From assembly GCF_021654775.1 (NCBI RefSeq), contig NZ_AP025343.1, positions 682,001 through 746,000 on the forward strand: a stretch of DNA of 64,000 nt. The letters are read 5' to 3'. A program made the position numbers and the translations under genes. Every line of letters begins with the position of its first letter. The first letter of the stretch is position 1. The notes beneath the pieces are model-generated. The model saw nothing but the letters and a program-made list of their open reading frames with translations. It was not told where the DNA came from and searched no databases. Source of the stretch: Paenibacillus azoreducens (GTDB lineage Bacteria > Bacillota > Bacilli > Paenibacillales > Paenibacillaceae). This document shows positions 26,457 through 34,215 of the stretch, in pieces.

Positions 26457-26795
26457 TTAAGGCCTTATGGTTACGCGTGTACCGACAGGTACGTACGATG
26501 AAAGCTCAAGTACGTCCTCGTTATGCATACGGATGCAACCATGTGAAACTTCGTGACCGATCGATTCAGGATCATTGGTGCCATGGATGCCGTAATGCGG
26601 TTTCGAGAGTCCCATCCAAAGCGCTCCAAACGGTCCGCCGGGATTCAACTGCTTATTGATGATCTTATATTCGCCGGTCGGGGTACTTGTCAGCATTTTG
26701 CCGATGCCAACGGGATAGGACTTGGTAACTCTATCGCCGTCCAGCAAATATAGCGTTCGGTCCGATAGATCGACGATAATCCGATAGTTCGGCAT
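26457..26795 (-). CDS. L,D-transpeptidase (YkuD domain)
   Basis: A 112-residue protein consisting of little more than a YkuD domain. [17 protein letters not shown] opens it, the His of GIHGTN and the catalytic Cys in [15 protein letters not shown] complete the active site. Such enzymes form 3-3 peptide cross-links or attach proteins to peptidoglycan. No signal peptide or LysM domain is visible, which is unusual for an enzyme acting on the wall. AAGGAG is 7 bases before the ATG at 26795. It is divergent from the polysaccharide deacetylase. Confidence 0.9.
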   Translation of the reverse strand: MPNYRIIVDLSDRTLYLLDGDRVTKSYPVGIGKMLTSTPTGEYKIINKQLNPGGPFGALWMGLSKPHYGIHGTNDPESIGHEVSHGCIRMHNEDVLELSSYVPVGTRVTIRP

Positions 26796-26888
26796 TTGCA
26801 TCACTCCTTACTTTCAGAGTATGTTTATAAGGTGGGGAATGTACTCTCGGATTCATTCGAATATTCTGAAATAAAGGAGTTCAAGAAA

Positions 26889-27890
26889 TTGATGCATCGA
26901 AAAAGAATTCTCCAGTACAGCGTGCTTGGCATAATCGTATTGATTGCCGCTGTGTTTCTCTGGAGGGAAGGTCCTTATGTTTATCACCCGGCGCGAACGA
27001 GTGCCGAGGTTCACAATAAAGCGGGAGCGGGGGCCATACGGGTCCATGGTTTTTTCTCGACCAGACCAACGCCTAATGCCATTTATTATAAGAATAAAGT
27101 GATTGTATTGATGTACCATGACGTTCAGCCGAACCCTACGAACATCAAAAGCTTGGATACGGCTGTGTTCAAACAGCAGCTTGATGCCATGAAGGCCAAC
27201 GGATTTAAGTGGATTACGATGGAGCAGTACGCGGATTTTATTACCAAACGCCGCCCCGTTCCGGATAACGCTGTACTTTTGACATTTGATGACGGTTATG
27301 AAACATTTTATAAGCATGTTTTCCCGATCTTGCAGGAATATAAGGTACCGGCTACGAATTTTTTGATCGTTTCAACGGTAGGGAACAATAAGCATCCCGG
27401 CATTCCGAAGTTGAACTGGAAGCAGGTACAGGAGATGCGCAAGGCGGGAATCGACTTTTACAACCATACCTACGACTCCCACTCTTACGGTTATATTCGG
27501 CTTCCAGGCAAAACGAAAGACCGTGCCGAACCGTTGTTGATGGGGCCGCTGCACAACAAAACGCTGCATCATGTGGAAAACCAGGAAGAATACGTCCGTC
27601 GTGTAAAACATGATTTGGGGCTGGCGGGTCAGATTTTGCGCCAGGAGGTCGGGAATACGGAGGATATTCTAGCTTTCCCTTACGGGGGTTATTCCAAACC
27701 CGTCATCGACATCTGTCACGAGCTCGGCATACGGGTTACCTTCTCGGTCAAACAGGGGATCAACAGTCCTGGCCAATATATCGGTTACCGCGTCAATGCC
27801 GGAGGAATGGATAATAACCCGATTTCGCTTATTGAATATATGAAAAGAGGCGCACCGATCAAAACGCCGATCAAAGGCTTCAACGTATAG
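26889..27890 (+). CDS. Membrane-anchored polysaccharide deacetylase
   Basis: Removes acetyl groups from a cell-surface polysaccharide; related to the PgaB/IcaB branch of carbohydrate esterase family 4. A basic start and one helix (LQYSVLGIIVLIAAVFLW) anchor it, then the NodB domain runs from about residue 70. Motif 1 is LTFDDGYETF, motif 2 is NHTYDSHSYG and a late motif is LAFPYGGYSKPVIDIC. VIVLMYHDVQPNP is typical of the extracellular type. Start TTG 26889 or ATG 26892, behind AAAGGAG. It ends in a strong terminator. Confidence 0.9.
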   Translation: MMHRKRILQYSVLGIIVLIAAVFLWREGPYVYHPARTSAEVHNKAGAGAIRVHGFFSTRPTPNAIYYKNKVIVLMYHDVQPNPTNIKSLDTAVFKQQLDAMKANGFKWITMEQYADFITKRRPVPDNAVLLTFDDGYETFYKHVFPILQEYKVPATNFLIVSTVGNNKHPGIPKLNWKQVQEMRKAGIDFYNHTYDSHSYGYIRLPGKTKDRAEPLLMGPLHNKTLHHVENQEEYVRRVKHDLGLAGQILRQEVGNTEDILAFPYGGYSKPVIDICHELGIRVTFSVKQGINSPGQYIGYRVNAGGMDNNPISLIEYMKRGAPIKTPIKGFNV

Positions 27891-27899
27891 AAAATGGGC

Positions 27900-27941
27900 A
27901 ACCCCCGGGAAGGCTGCAAATCGCAGCTCCCCGGGGGTTTA
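27900..27941 (+). terminator. Rho-independent terminator
   Basis: AACCCCCGGG and CCCGGGGGTT with inner GGCTGC/GCAGCT; short T-tail. Confidence 0.85.
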
Positions 27942-28342
27942 TGTTTGGTCTGGCGCAGCATGACGCCAACTATTTAACCCCTGACAGTCTATACAAGCAA
28001 GACTGCAGCCGGTTCCTGTGTTTCTTGATGTGTTGGTAAGCAGAATAAATGACATTCTAAAACAACAAAAGCCCTACCTCTCTTTTGTCCTTGCGGCTCC
28101 GATGACCGCGCCAGTGTGAATCAGAATTACGTCTTTGTTAAACTCATACTTCGTTAGGGTTATTCAAAATAGGAATTTAATACTTCGTGGTCACGAAGGG
28201 TTATTCTTCTAGCGAGGAACGTAAAAAGGGGTTAAATGAATTATACAAGTTCAAATCTTATCATAAAAGCAATGATTTGGCAAGGGTTGGTTTGAAGCAA
28301 TATTTCAACGTGGAATTTTAATGCGAAGATGTTTTGATTTTT
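27942..28342. other. Intergenic stretch without recognised gene
   Basis: No coding region with a ribosome binding site. Short direct repeats ACTTCGTTAGGGTTATTC and ACTTCGTGGTCACGAAGGGTTATTC (around 28146-28215) are visible. A small terminator-like hairpin (GCTCCGC/GGCGGGGC with TTTT) follows at 28343-28367. Confidence 0.45.
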
Positions 28343-28394
28343 TTGCTCCGCTTGGGCGGGGCTTTTCTTGGCATATCAGAAAGTATAAATTTCC

Positions 28395-28453
28395 GGGGTC
28401 CCCGCAAAGTAATCGGAATAGGCTTCGAAGGTCACGCGTCACTTTGTGGGGTT
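28395..28453. repeat. GGGGTCCCCGCAAAG hairpin element, short form (copy C1)
   Basis: GGGGTCCCCGCAAAGTAAT then GGAATAGGCTTCGAAGGTCA then CACTTTGTGGGGTT. It stands in direct tandem with C2. Confidence 0.85.
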
Positions 28454-28461
28454 GAGTTTCC

Positions 28462-28525
28462 GGGGTCCCCGCAAAGTAATCGGAATAAGCATCGAAGGTC
28501 ATGCGTCACTTTGTGGGGTTGTTTT
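28462..28525. repeat. GGGGTCCCCGCAAAG hairpin element, short form (copy C2)
   Basis: Direct repeat of C1, differing at a few bases, ending TTGTTTT. Confidence 0.85.
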
Positions 28526-28653
28526 GTTTGTTATATCATTTTATACAAAAAGATATATTTTACTGAGAATATAGTCATAAATTCCAGTCTTTCGACCGAT
28601 ATACATAGTATTAATGGACTATATACTCTTATAAAAAGGAAGGCTAAGGCTCT

Positions 28654-30192
28654 ATGGATACCGAATCTGCTTGTCCGGAGACAAGAAATCTGTACCGGAC
28701 TTTTTTTTATAAGTTGCTGCGAAATTATGTGGTCGGTTCGTTGTTGGTTATTTTGATTGCGGGAAGCTCTGTCGTATTGGCGACATTGAATTTGCCCCCG
28801 GAGGAACACCGCAGGCTCGGATTCATTATGCTGTTGTCGCTAGCTGTCATGACGATCGTCGAACTGATTGTTTTTTTGCGCCATATCAAGCCAATCCGTC
28901 AAGGCTTAAATTCAGGTGCAGGCTTGAAGAAGTTAAAGGCGGCATATGTTCAAACGCACCGGCTGCCGCTTTTAACCGTGTTTCGGATTTTGGTGCCTCA
29001 TCTGCTGGGTTTCTCCGTTCCGGCGGTTATATTGACTTCCTGCCTGCTTAGCAGAGGGCTGCTGAATTTCCCGGTTCTGTACATGTTGGGGGCGTCTTTG
29101 GGGGCGCTGGTGATTGCGGGCATGCATGCCATGCTGGATTTTTTCCTGACTACAGCCGCCATCCGCCCGCTGCTGGTTGATCTCAAGATACAGGCTAATA
29201 AGAAGTATCAGGTTGAACTGAATGCCAAAGGATATAAGTTTTTATCGATAAGGCCGAAGTTTCTGATCAGCGGCATGCTGATCGGTACGTCGCCGCTGCT
29301 GCTGTTCAGCCTGGTTGTGCATTTCCGGCTACAAAATTCGGATGCGGGCCTTTTTCAGAATTACTGGAGTTGGGCGGGGGTGATCCTTCTTATCGCTGCT
29401 GCTTTCACTTATATGGGGGCGCGGCTGATCACGCAGGATATCGAGCGACCGATTTCCCAGCTGTACGATGCGATGAATGACATCAAGGAAGGGCAAATGA
29501 CGAAAATCCCAAACATTTATTCGGATGAATTCTCCAAACTTGTTTCCGGATTCAACATGATGGTTGGCTCGCTGCAGCATCGCGAGAAGCAGAGCCAGGT
29601 TATGCTGGACAGCTATTTCGTGGCGCTTGCGGCAGCACTCGATGCGCGGGACCCGTATACCGCCGGTCATTCACTCCGTGTGGCCGAATACTCGGAGCTG
29701 ATCGGCAGGCTTTGCAGCATGTCAACAGAGGAACTGGCCATCATCCGGAAGTCGGCGCTGCTGCATGACATTGGCAAAATCGGCATCAGCGACACCGTCC
29801 TGTTGAAGGAAGGACGCCTGACGGATGAAGAGTTCAACCAAATCAAAGCCCACCCGATCCTTGGCGAGAACATTCTGGTCCAGATTGAACCGAAAGATGA
29901 GATGGCCCCCTTGCTGCCCGGTGTTCGCTCGCACCATGAGCGATATGACGGCCAGGGGTATCCTGACGGCTTGGCTGGAGAGGACATACCGGTGCTTGGA
30001 CGGATTATTGCGGTGGCGGACGCTTACGATGCCATGACCTCCGATCGCCCTTACAGGAGAGGGATGGCCCCCTCCATTGCGCTTTTGATTTTGGAAGAAG
30101 GCAAAGGAAGCCAGTGGGACCCGGCTTTTGCCCAGGTCTTCGTAGACCATATGCGCGCGCAGCTGTTCTCTATGAGGAAAGGGAGAGCATAG
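28654..30192 (+). CDS. Membrane HD-GYP domain protein, likely c-di-GMP phosphodiesterase
   Basis: A 512-residue protein. Two N-terminal helices, a further pair around residues 110-160, another pair around 210-250, a HAMP-like linker (LITQDIERPISQLYDAMNDIKEGQMTKIP), then the HD-GYP domain. The HD pair is in LLHDIGKIGI (about residue 371), the second His cluster in RSHHERYDGQGYP with the GYP triad at about 435, and the late motif VADAYDAMTSDRPYR is intact, so hydrolysis of cyclic di-GMP is expected. The start follows AAAGGAAGG. No sensor domain is recognised; the membrane part may sense a signal. Confidence 0.92.
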   Translation: MDTESACPETRNLYRTFFYKLLRNYVVGSLLVILIAGSSVVLATLNLPPEEHRRLGFIMLLSLAVMTIVELIVFLRHIKPIRQGLNSGAGLKKLKAAYVQTHRLPLLTVFRILVPHLLGFSVPAVILTSCLLSRGLLNFPVLYMLGASLGALVIAGMHAMLDFFLTTAAIRPLLVDLKIQANKKYQVELNAKGYKFLSIRPKFLISGMLIGTSPLLLFSLVVHFRLQNSDAGLFQNYWSWAGVILLIAAAFTYMGARLITQDIERPISQLYDAMNDIKEGQMTKIPNIYSDEFSKLVSGFNMMVGSLQHREKQSQVMLDSYFVALAAALDARDPYTAGHSLRVAEYSELIGRLCSMSTEELAIIRKSALLHDIGKIGISDTVLLKEGRLTDEEFNQIKAHPILGENILVQIEPKDEMAPLLPGVRSHHERYDGQGYPDGLAGEDIPVLGRIIAVADAYDAMTSDRPYRRGMAPSIALLILEEGKGSQWDPAFAQVFVDHMRAQLFSMRKGRA

Positions 30193-30204
30193 ATGATGAA
30201 AGGA

Positions 30205-30230
30205 GTCCGCCGGCAACGGCGGTTTTTTTA
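30205..30230 (+). terminator. Rho-independent terminator
   Basis: CCGCCG-GCAA-CGGCGG followed by seven Ts. Confidence 0.85.
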
Positions 30231-30255
30231 GCAGTATAGAATTTATAAGTTTTTT

Positions 30256-30320
30256 GGGGGTCCCCGCAAAGTATTTGGAATAAGCATCGAAGCATAGGCT
30301 CCACTTTGTGGGGTTATTTT
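30256..30320. repeat. GGGGTCCCCGCAAAG hairpin element, short form (copy D)
   Basis: GGGGGTCCCCGCAAAGTATT ... AAGCATAGGCTCCACTTTGTGGGG then TTATTTT. It matches the long copies A and E except for their extra inner segment. Confidence 0.85.
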
Positions 30321-30531
30321 AGATATGGATGAGCATGAATATCAAGCGCCCTACAATCCTTATATGCGAATATGCGAAGGTCTCGTATTAAAGGCGGTCC
30401 AACCCTATATAAATGCATCACCGAAGGATACGTTTCAAGGAAAATGCTGTCTGAAATCGGAATAATAATCCTGCCCCCAAAAAGTTACATTTGCGAATAC
30501 GACGATAAATGCTTTCTAGGAGGTGAGCATT

Positions 30532-30549
30532 TTGTGAAATTCCTAACAA
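30532..30549. promoter_or_regulatory. Rex-like site upstream of eetA (weak)
   Basis: TTGTGAA-ATTC-CTAACAA resembles the Rex palindrome TTGTGAA-N4-TTCACAA, with the left half perfect and the right half 5 of 7. It lies 26 bases before the -35 box of the predicted eetA promoter. Single-site evidence only. Confidence 0.25.
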
Positions 30550-30575
30550 ATAATTATTTTCATCGACTTCGCTCA

Positions 30576-30604
30576 TTGAAGCTTTGATAGAACATAGTTA
30601 TAAT
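30576..30604 (+). promoter_or_regulatory. Predicted promoter of the eet operon
   Basis: TTGAAG (30576-30581), 17-base spacer, TATAAT (30599-30604). Transcription would begin near 30611, about 42 bases ahead of eetA. Confidence 0.7.
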
Positions 30605-30652
30605 GGTGGCATCTAAGATTTGAAACATTAAAAACTAAGGGAGTTTCGCACT

Positions 30653-31045
30653 ATGAAACGTGGAGACCTGCTGCTCATTTCAGCGGTTTTATTGGCCGCC
30701 GTGCTGCTGATGGTTCCCAAGTGGATTCAAGGCAGCACTGAAAGTGAAAAAAATCACAATAATGCATTGACGGCTGTTATTAAGGTAGATGGGAAAGTAT
30801 ATCGGACTGTTAATCTGACCCAGGAGGAACAAACGATCGAAATCAAGAACGACCACGGTTATAACCTGCTTAAGGTGCATGATTACGGAATCGAAATGAT
30901 TGATGCCGATTGCCCGGACCAGATCTGTTTGTCATTCGGCTTTAAATCCAGAAAGGGAGACAGCATCGTCTGCCTGCCGCATCGGATCATTGTCGAAATC
31001 GAAGGCGAGGGCGGGGAAGGAGAGGGTACGGATGCCGTTATCTGA
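30653..31045 (+). CDS. eetA: EetA-like protein (NusG domain II, membrane-anchored)
   Basis: A 130-residue protein with a short N-terminal membrane helix (LLLISAVLLAAVLLMVP) and an extracytoplasmic NusG-domain-II-like beta domain. Its hallmarks are VIKVDGKVYRTVNLTQEEQTIEI and IDADCPDQICLSFG with the two conserved Cys, then DSIVCLPHRIIVEI. In Listeria this family is EetA of the flavin-based extracellular electron transfer locus, with unknown biochemical role. The next gene starts 14 bases inside its end, so translation is coupled. The acidic Gly/Glu tail (GEGGEGEG) is an extra. The assignment rests on family and neighbours. Confidence 0.88.
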   Translation: MKRGDLLLISAVLLAAVLLMVPKWIQGSTESEKNHNNALTAVIKVDGKVYRTVNLTQEEQTIEIKNDHGYNLLKVHDYGIEMIDADCPDQICLSFGFKSRKGDSIVCLPHRIIVEIEGEGGEGEGTDAVI

Positions 31046-31583
31046 CGAAGAATCATCGATTGTCCTGAAAAGAACGGTAATGATCGCGATCTTTGCAGCG
31101 GTGGCCGTGGTGCTGAGCATCGCCGAATCCATGATTCCGATAAATATTCAGATTCCAGGGGCTAAGCTGGGTCTAGCCAACATTATGATTTTGACTTGCT
31201 TGTATTTTTTAAGAGCGAGGGATTGCTTGCTGCTGGTCGTGCTGAAAACGATTTTGACCGCTTTTATATTCGGGACCTTTTCCAGTTTGATGTTCAGTCT
31301 GTTCGGTTCTCTGTTCAGCTTTGCGGTGATGGCGCTTCTGATGAAGCTGGGACGCCGTAAACTGAGTTTGGTCGGCATCAGTATCGCCGGCGGTGTCGCT
31401 CACAACTTCGGACAGCTGACAGCGGCGTCCATCGTGTTCGCGACGATGAATATTTTCTATTATTTGCCCGCGCTGCTGATCAGTGGTATTGCCACAGGTA
31501 TTCTGGTCGGGATCGCTGTGAGGTATCTGGTGCCGTCCCTGGCCCGGCTGTCCTTGTTTGAACCGTTTGTGAAGGCGGAATAA
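31032..31583 (+). CDS. eetB: EetB-like Gx transporter family membrane protein
   Basis: A 183-residue membrane protein with about five or six helices. IPGAKLGLANIMIL and IAGGVAHNFGQLTAASIVF are conserved signatures of the Gx transporter family (PF07456, historically called heptaprenyl diphosphate synthase component I). In the Listeria EET locus the equivalent gene is eetB. The ATG at 31032 has AAGGAGAGGG upstream and overlaps eetA. The family belongs to the same clan as ECF S-components and the next three genes encode an ECF energizing module, so it may be the substrate-specific subunit of that transporter. Ligand unknown. Confidence 0.88.
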   Translation: MPLSDEESSIVLKRTVMIAIFAAVAVVLSIAESMIPINIQIPGAKLGLANIMILTCLYFLRARDCLLLVVLKTILTAFIFGTFSSLMFSLFGSLFSFAVMALLMKLGRRKLSLVGISIAGGVAHNFGQLTAASIVFATMNIFYYLPALLISGIATGILVGIAVRYLVPSLARLSLFEPFVKAE

Positions 31584-31606
31584 AAGCTTGGCGGGGGGAG
31601 TTCAAA

Positions 31607-32482
31607 ATGAATGTGATGATGAAAAGTACGAATGCCGGCCCGGATATGGTCGTGCTTGAAGATGTGTCCTTTGCCTATGATGGCAGCCATGCGGATATCC
31701 GGGATGTATCGCTTACGATTCCTCAAGGCGAATGGGTTACCCTTGCCGGCGCGAACGGCTGCGGGAAGACCACCCTGACCCGGCTGCTCAATGGGCTTTT
31801 GCGGGCAAACTCAGGCCGCATTGCTATAGGCGGGCTTGAGCTTGGGAGAGGTACGCTTGCCGAAATCCGGCAGAAGGTCGGCGTCGTTTTTCAAAATCCG
31901 GATAACCAGTTTATCGGCTCGACCGTGGAGGAGGACATGGCTTTTGGGCTGGAGGGTCGCTGCCTTGACCGGGAAGAGATGCAGGGAAGAATCCAATATT
32001 ACGCTTCACGCCTTGGGATCAGCCAGCTTTTGCACCGCCATCCGCATGAGCTGTCCGGCGGGCAGAAGCAGCGGGCCGCGATTGCAGCCATCCTGGCCAT
32101 GGAGCCGGAGCTCATCATTCTCGACGAAGCATCGTCCATGTTGGACGAAAAGGCCCGTCAGCAATGGCTTAGCTTATTGCAGGAAATGCATGGGGAAGGA
32201 CGCTACACTCTGCTCTCCATCACCCATGATGCCGAGGAGGTTGCCGCTTCGCAGCGGGTGGTTGTGATGCGGGAAGGGACTTTGGCAGCGGATGTGACGC
32301 CTAATGAACTGTTTCGGGATGAAGGGCTGCTGCATTTATGCCGGATGCTGCCGCCGTTTCGGATTCAGCTTGAGATGGAAATGGAAAAGCAAGGGATTTT
32401 GCCCGTGGATCGGGATTTCGCGGGAAGCGGGATGACAGGCTCGGAGGTTGAATGGATATGGCCATTATACTTCGGCAAGTGA
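31607..32482 (+). CDS. ecfA1: ECF transporter ATPase, EcfA1-type
   Basis: Nucleotide-binding subunit of an energy-coupling factor transporter, 291 residues. Walker A GANGCGKTT near residue 48, Q-loop FQNPDNQF, signature LSGGQKQR, Walker B LIILDEASSMLDE and switch His in SITHDAEE. The QNPDNQF segment marks an ECF ATPase. GGCGGGGGGAG precedes the ATG. It overlaps ecfA2 by 31 bases, so the two are translated together and should form the heterodimer. Three ECF genes plus eetB are in one operon. Confidence 0.93.
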   Translation: MNVMMKSTNAGPDMVVLEDVSFAYDGSHADIRDVSLTIPQGEWVTLAGANGCGKTTLTRLLNGLLRANSGRIAIGGLELGRGTLAEIRQKVGVVFQNPDNQFIGSTVEEDMAFGLEGRCLDREEMQGRIQYYASRLGISQLLHRHPHELSGGQKQRAAIAAILAMEPELIILDEASSMLDEKARQQWLSLLQEMHGEGRYTLLSITHDAEEVAASQRVVVMREGTLAADVTPNELFRDEGLLHLCRMLPPFRIQLEMEMEKQGILPVDRDFAGSGMTGSEVEWIWPLYFGK

Positions 32483-33342
32483 GTTATATGTATGATGCGA
32501 AAAGCCTGCTGAAGCAAACGGCGCTTGAGCATGTGGATCTTGAGTTTGGGCAGGGGGTGCTGACAGGAATTGCCGGGGCTTCGGGGTCAGGCAAATCCAC
32601 GCTGCTGCAGCTGCTGAACGGCATTTTGCTTCCGACGGAAGGAACCGTCAGCGTACTGGATGTAACGCTAGCGGCCGGCAAGAAGCCGCCAAAGCTTAGA
32701 TCCTTGCGCAAGCGGGTAGGCCTTGTTTTCCAGTTTCCCGAACAGCAGTTGTTCGCGGCTACGCTGGAAGAGGATTTATGTTTTGGCCCGATCAATTTCG
32801 GGGTATCTCCCGCCGAAGCCGCCAGCCAGGCTAGACAAGCGATGCAGCGTATGGGGCTTGATGAATCGCTCCTGGCACGTCACCCGCTTCAGCTTAGCGG
32901 GGGGCAGCGGCGCAAGGCGGCGATCGCCTCCGTGCTGGCGATGGACCCGGACATTCTCGTGCTCGATGAACCGGGTGCCACCTTGGATCAGGAAAGCCGG
33001 GCCGAGCTTACTGAACTTCTCTGCAAGCTGTGCCGCGAAGAAGGCAAAACGGTCATCATCGTGACGCACCGGATGGATGAGCTGCTGCCTTATGCAGACC
33101 GCTGGGTGATCATGCATGAGGGCCAGGCCGCATTTAGCGGTACCCCGCGCATGCTTGTCGATCAGGCGGAAAAGCTGGCGGGCTGTGGTTTGACGATTCC
33201 GCAGCCCATTGGGTACTGGCTGCAGCTTGAGAAAGCCTTCGGGCTTGAGGGCGAGAGTCCATGTTTCAGCCCCGCTGCCTTGGCCGCCCGGCTTGCCAGG
33301 CTGATACACGCTGAGAAGAGAAAGGAGCGTGTTTATGCGTGA
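32452..33342 (+). CDS. ecfA2: ECF transporter ATPase, EcfA2-type
   Basis: Second ATPase of the ECF module, 296 residues. Walker A GASGSGKST, Q-loop FQFPEQQLFA (typical of EcfA2), signature LSGGQRRK, Walker B ILVLDEPGATLDQ and switch His in VTHRMDE. The start at 32452 or ATG 32458 follows GGAGG in the end of ecfA1. The end overlaps ecfT by eight bases. Confidence 0.93.
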   Translation: MDMAIILRQVSYMYDAKSLLKQTALEHVDLEFGQGVLTGIAGASGSGKSTLLQLLNGILLPTEGTVSVLDVTLAAGKKPPKLRSLRKRVGLVFQFPEQQLFAATLEEDLCFGPINFGVSPAEAASQARQAMQRMGLDESLLARHPLQLSGGQRRKAAIASVLAMDPDILVLDEPGATLDQESRAELTELLCKLCREEGKTVIIVTHRMDELLPYADRWVIMHEGQAAFSGTPRMLVDQAEKLAGCGLTIPQPIGYWLQLEKAFGLEGESPCFSPAALAARLARLIHAEKRKERVYA

Positions 33343-34135
33343 GAAGCTGTTAATCGGAAGATTGATCGACACCGGTTCTCCGGTACATCAGCTGGACCCC
33401 AGATCGAAATTGACCGCCATGCTGTTGTACGCGGTTATGGTCGTGGCTGCGCGGACATGGCCGGCGCTGCTCTGCTTGACCGCTTTTTCCGTACTCATCA
33501 TGGTCATCACCCGCATTCCGCTTGGCACCTATCTGAAGGCGGCGAAGCCGCTAAGGCTGCTGATGTTGTTTATCCTGATCGTACAATGCCTTGCCGTCAA
33601 GGGCGGCAGCGTGCTGGTTTCTATAGGCTCCTGGCATTTGGATGCAGCTGGGCTGCAGGCGGGCATTTACGCCGTGGTGCGGATGACGCTGCTGGTATCT
33701 TTTACGGCACTGCTCACGTTTACAACATCCCCCGGGCAATTGAACCAGGGAATGGAAGGGATGCTTCGTCCGTTTGAACGCATCGGCATTTCGGCCGAGC
33801 GCCTGTCGCTGATGACCGGGATTGCGCTGCGGTTCATTCCGGCGATTCTGGATGAGGCGCAAACGATATTAAAAGCGCAGGCATCGCGGGGCGCGGACTT
33901 GCGGGAACTGCCGTGGAAAGACAAGGGGCGGATGCTAATGGCGCTGCTGGTTCCCGTGACGGTCGGCGCGTTCCGGAGAGCGGAGGATTTGACCGCTTCG
34001 ATGGAATCGCGGGGTTACCGGATCGGGGCGCCGCGGTCAAGATACCGGCCGTTAATTTGGAGCATGGCGGACACCTGGTTTGTGGTAGCTTTTGCGATCA
34101 TGTGCCTGACGATGATATGGATAGGGATCTTCTAG
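33335..34135 (+). CDS. ecfT: ECF transporter transmembrane protein EcfT
   Basis: Membrane coupling subunit, 266 residues, five to six helices. HQLDPRSKLTAML is the typical opening, and the two coupling-helix motifs AQASRGADL and MESRGYRIG, whose Arg residues grip the ATPases, are both present. The ATG at 33335 has AAAGGAG 7 bases before it. No classical S-component gene is adjacent other than eetB. Confidence 0.93.
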   Translation: MREKLLIGRLIDTGSPVHQLDPRSKLTAMLLYAVMVVAARTWPALLCLTAFSVLIMVITRIPLGTYLKAAKPLRLLMLFILIVQCLAVKGGSVLVSIGSWHLDAAGLQAGIYAVVRMTLLVSFTALLTFTTSPGQLNQGMEGMLRPFERIGISAERLSLMTGIALRFIPAILDEAQTILKAQASRGADLRELPWKDKGRMLMALLVPVTVGAFRRAEDLTASMESRGYRIGAPRSRYRPLIWSMADTWFVVAFAIMCLTMIWIGIF

Positions 34136-34215
34136 GCGATTTATCAAGATCGAAAGAAAGAATTCAGCACCTTAAGTGCTTGATTCAATATAACAAAAAT
34201 GTGGAGGGGATCGCT

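Noticed and set aside
30372..30587. 71-codon frame upstream of eetA
   Set aside because: Lacks a start with ribosome binding site except for the last 17 codons; it overlaps the eetA promoter.
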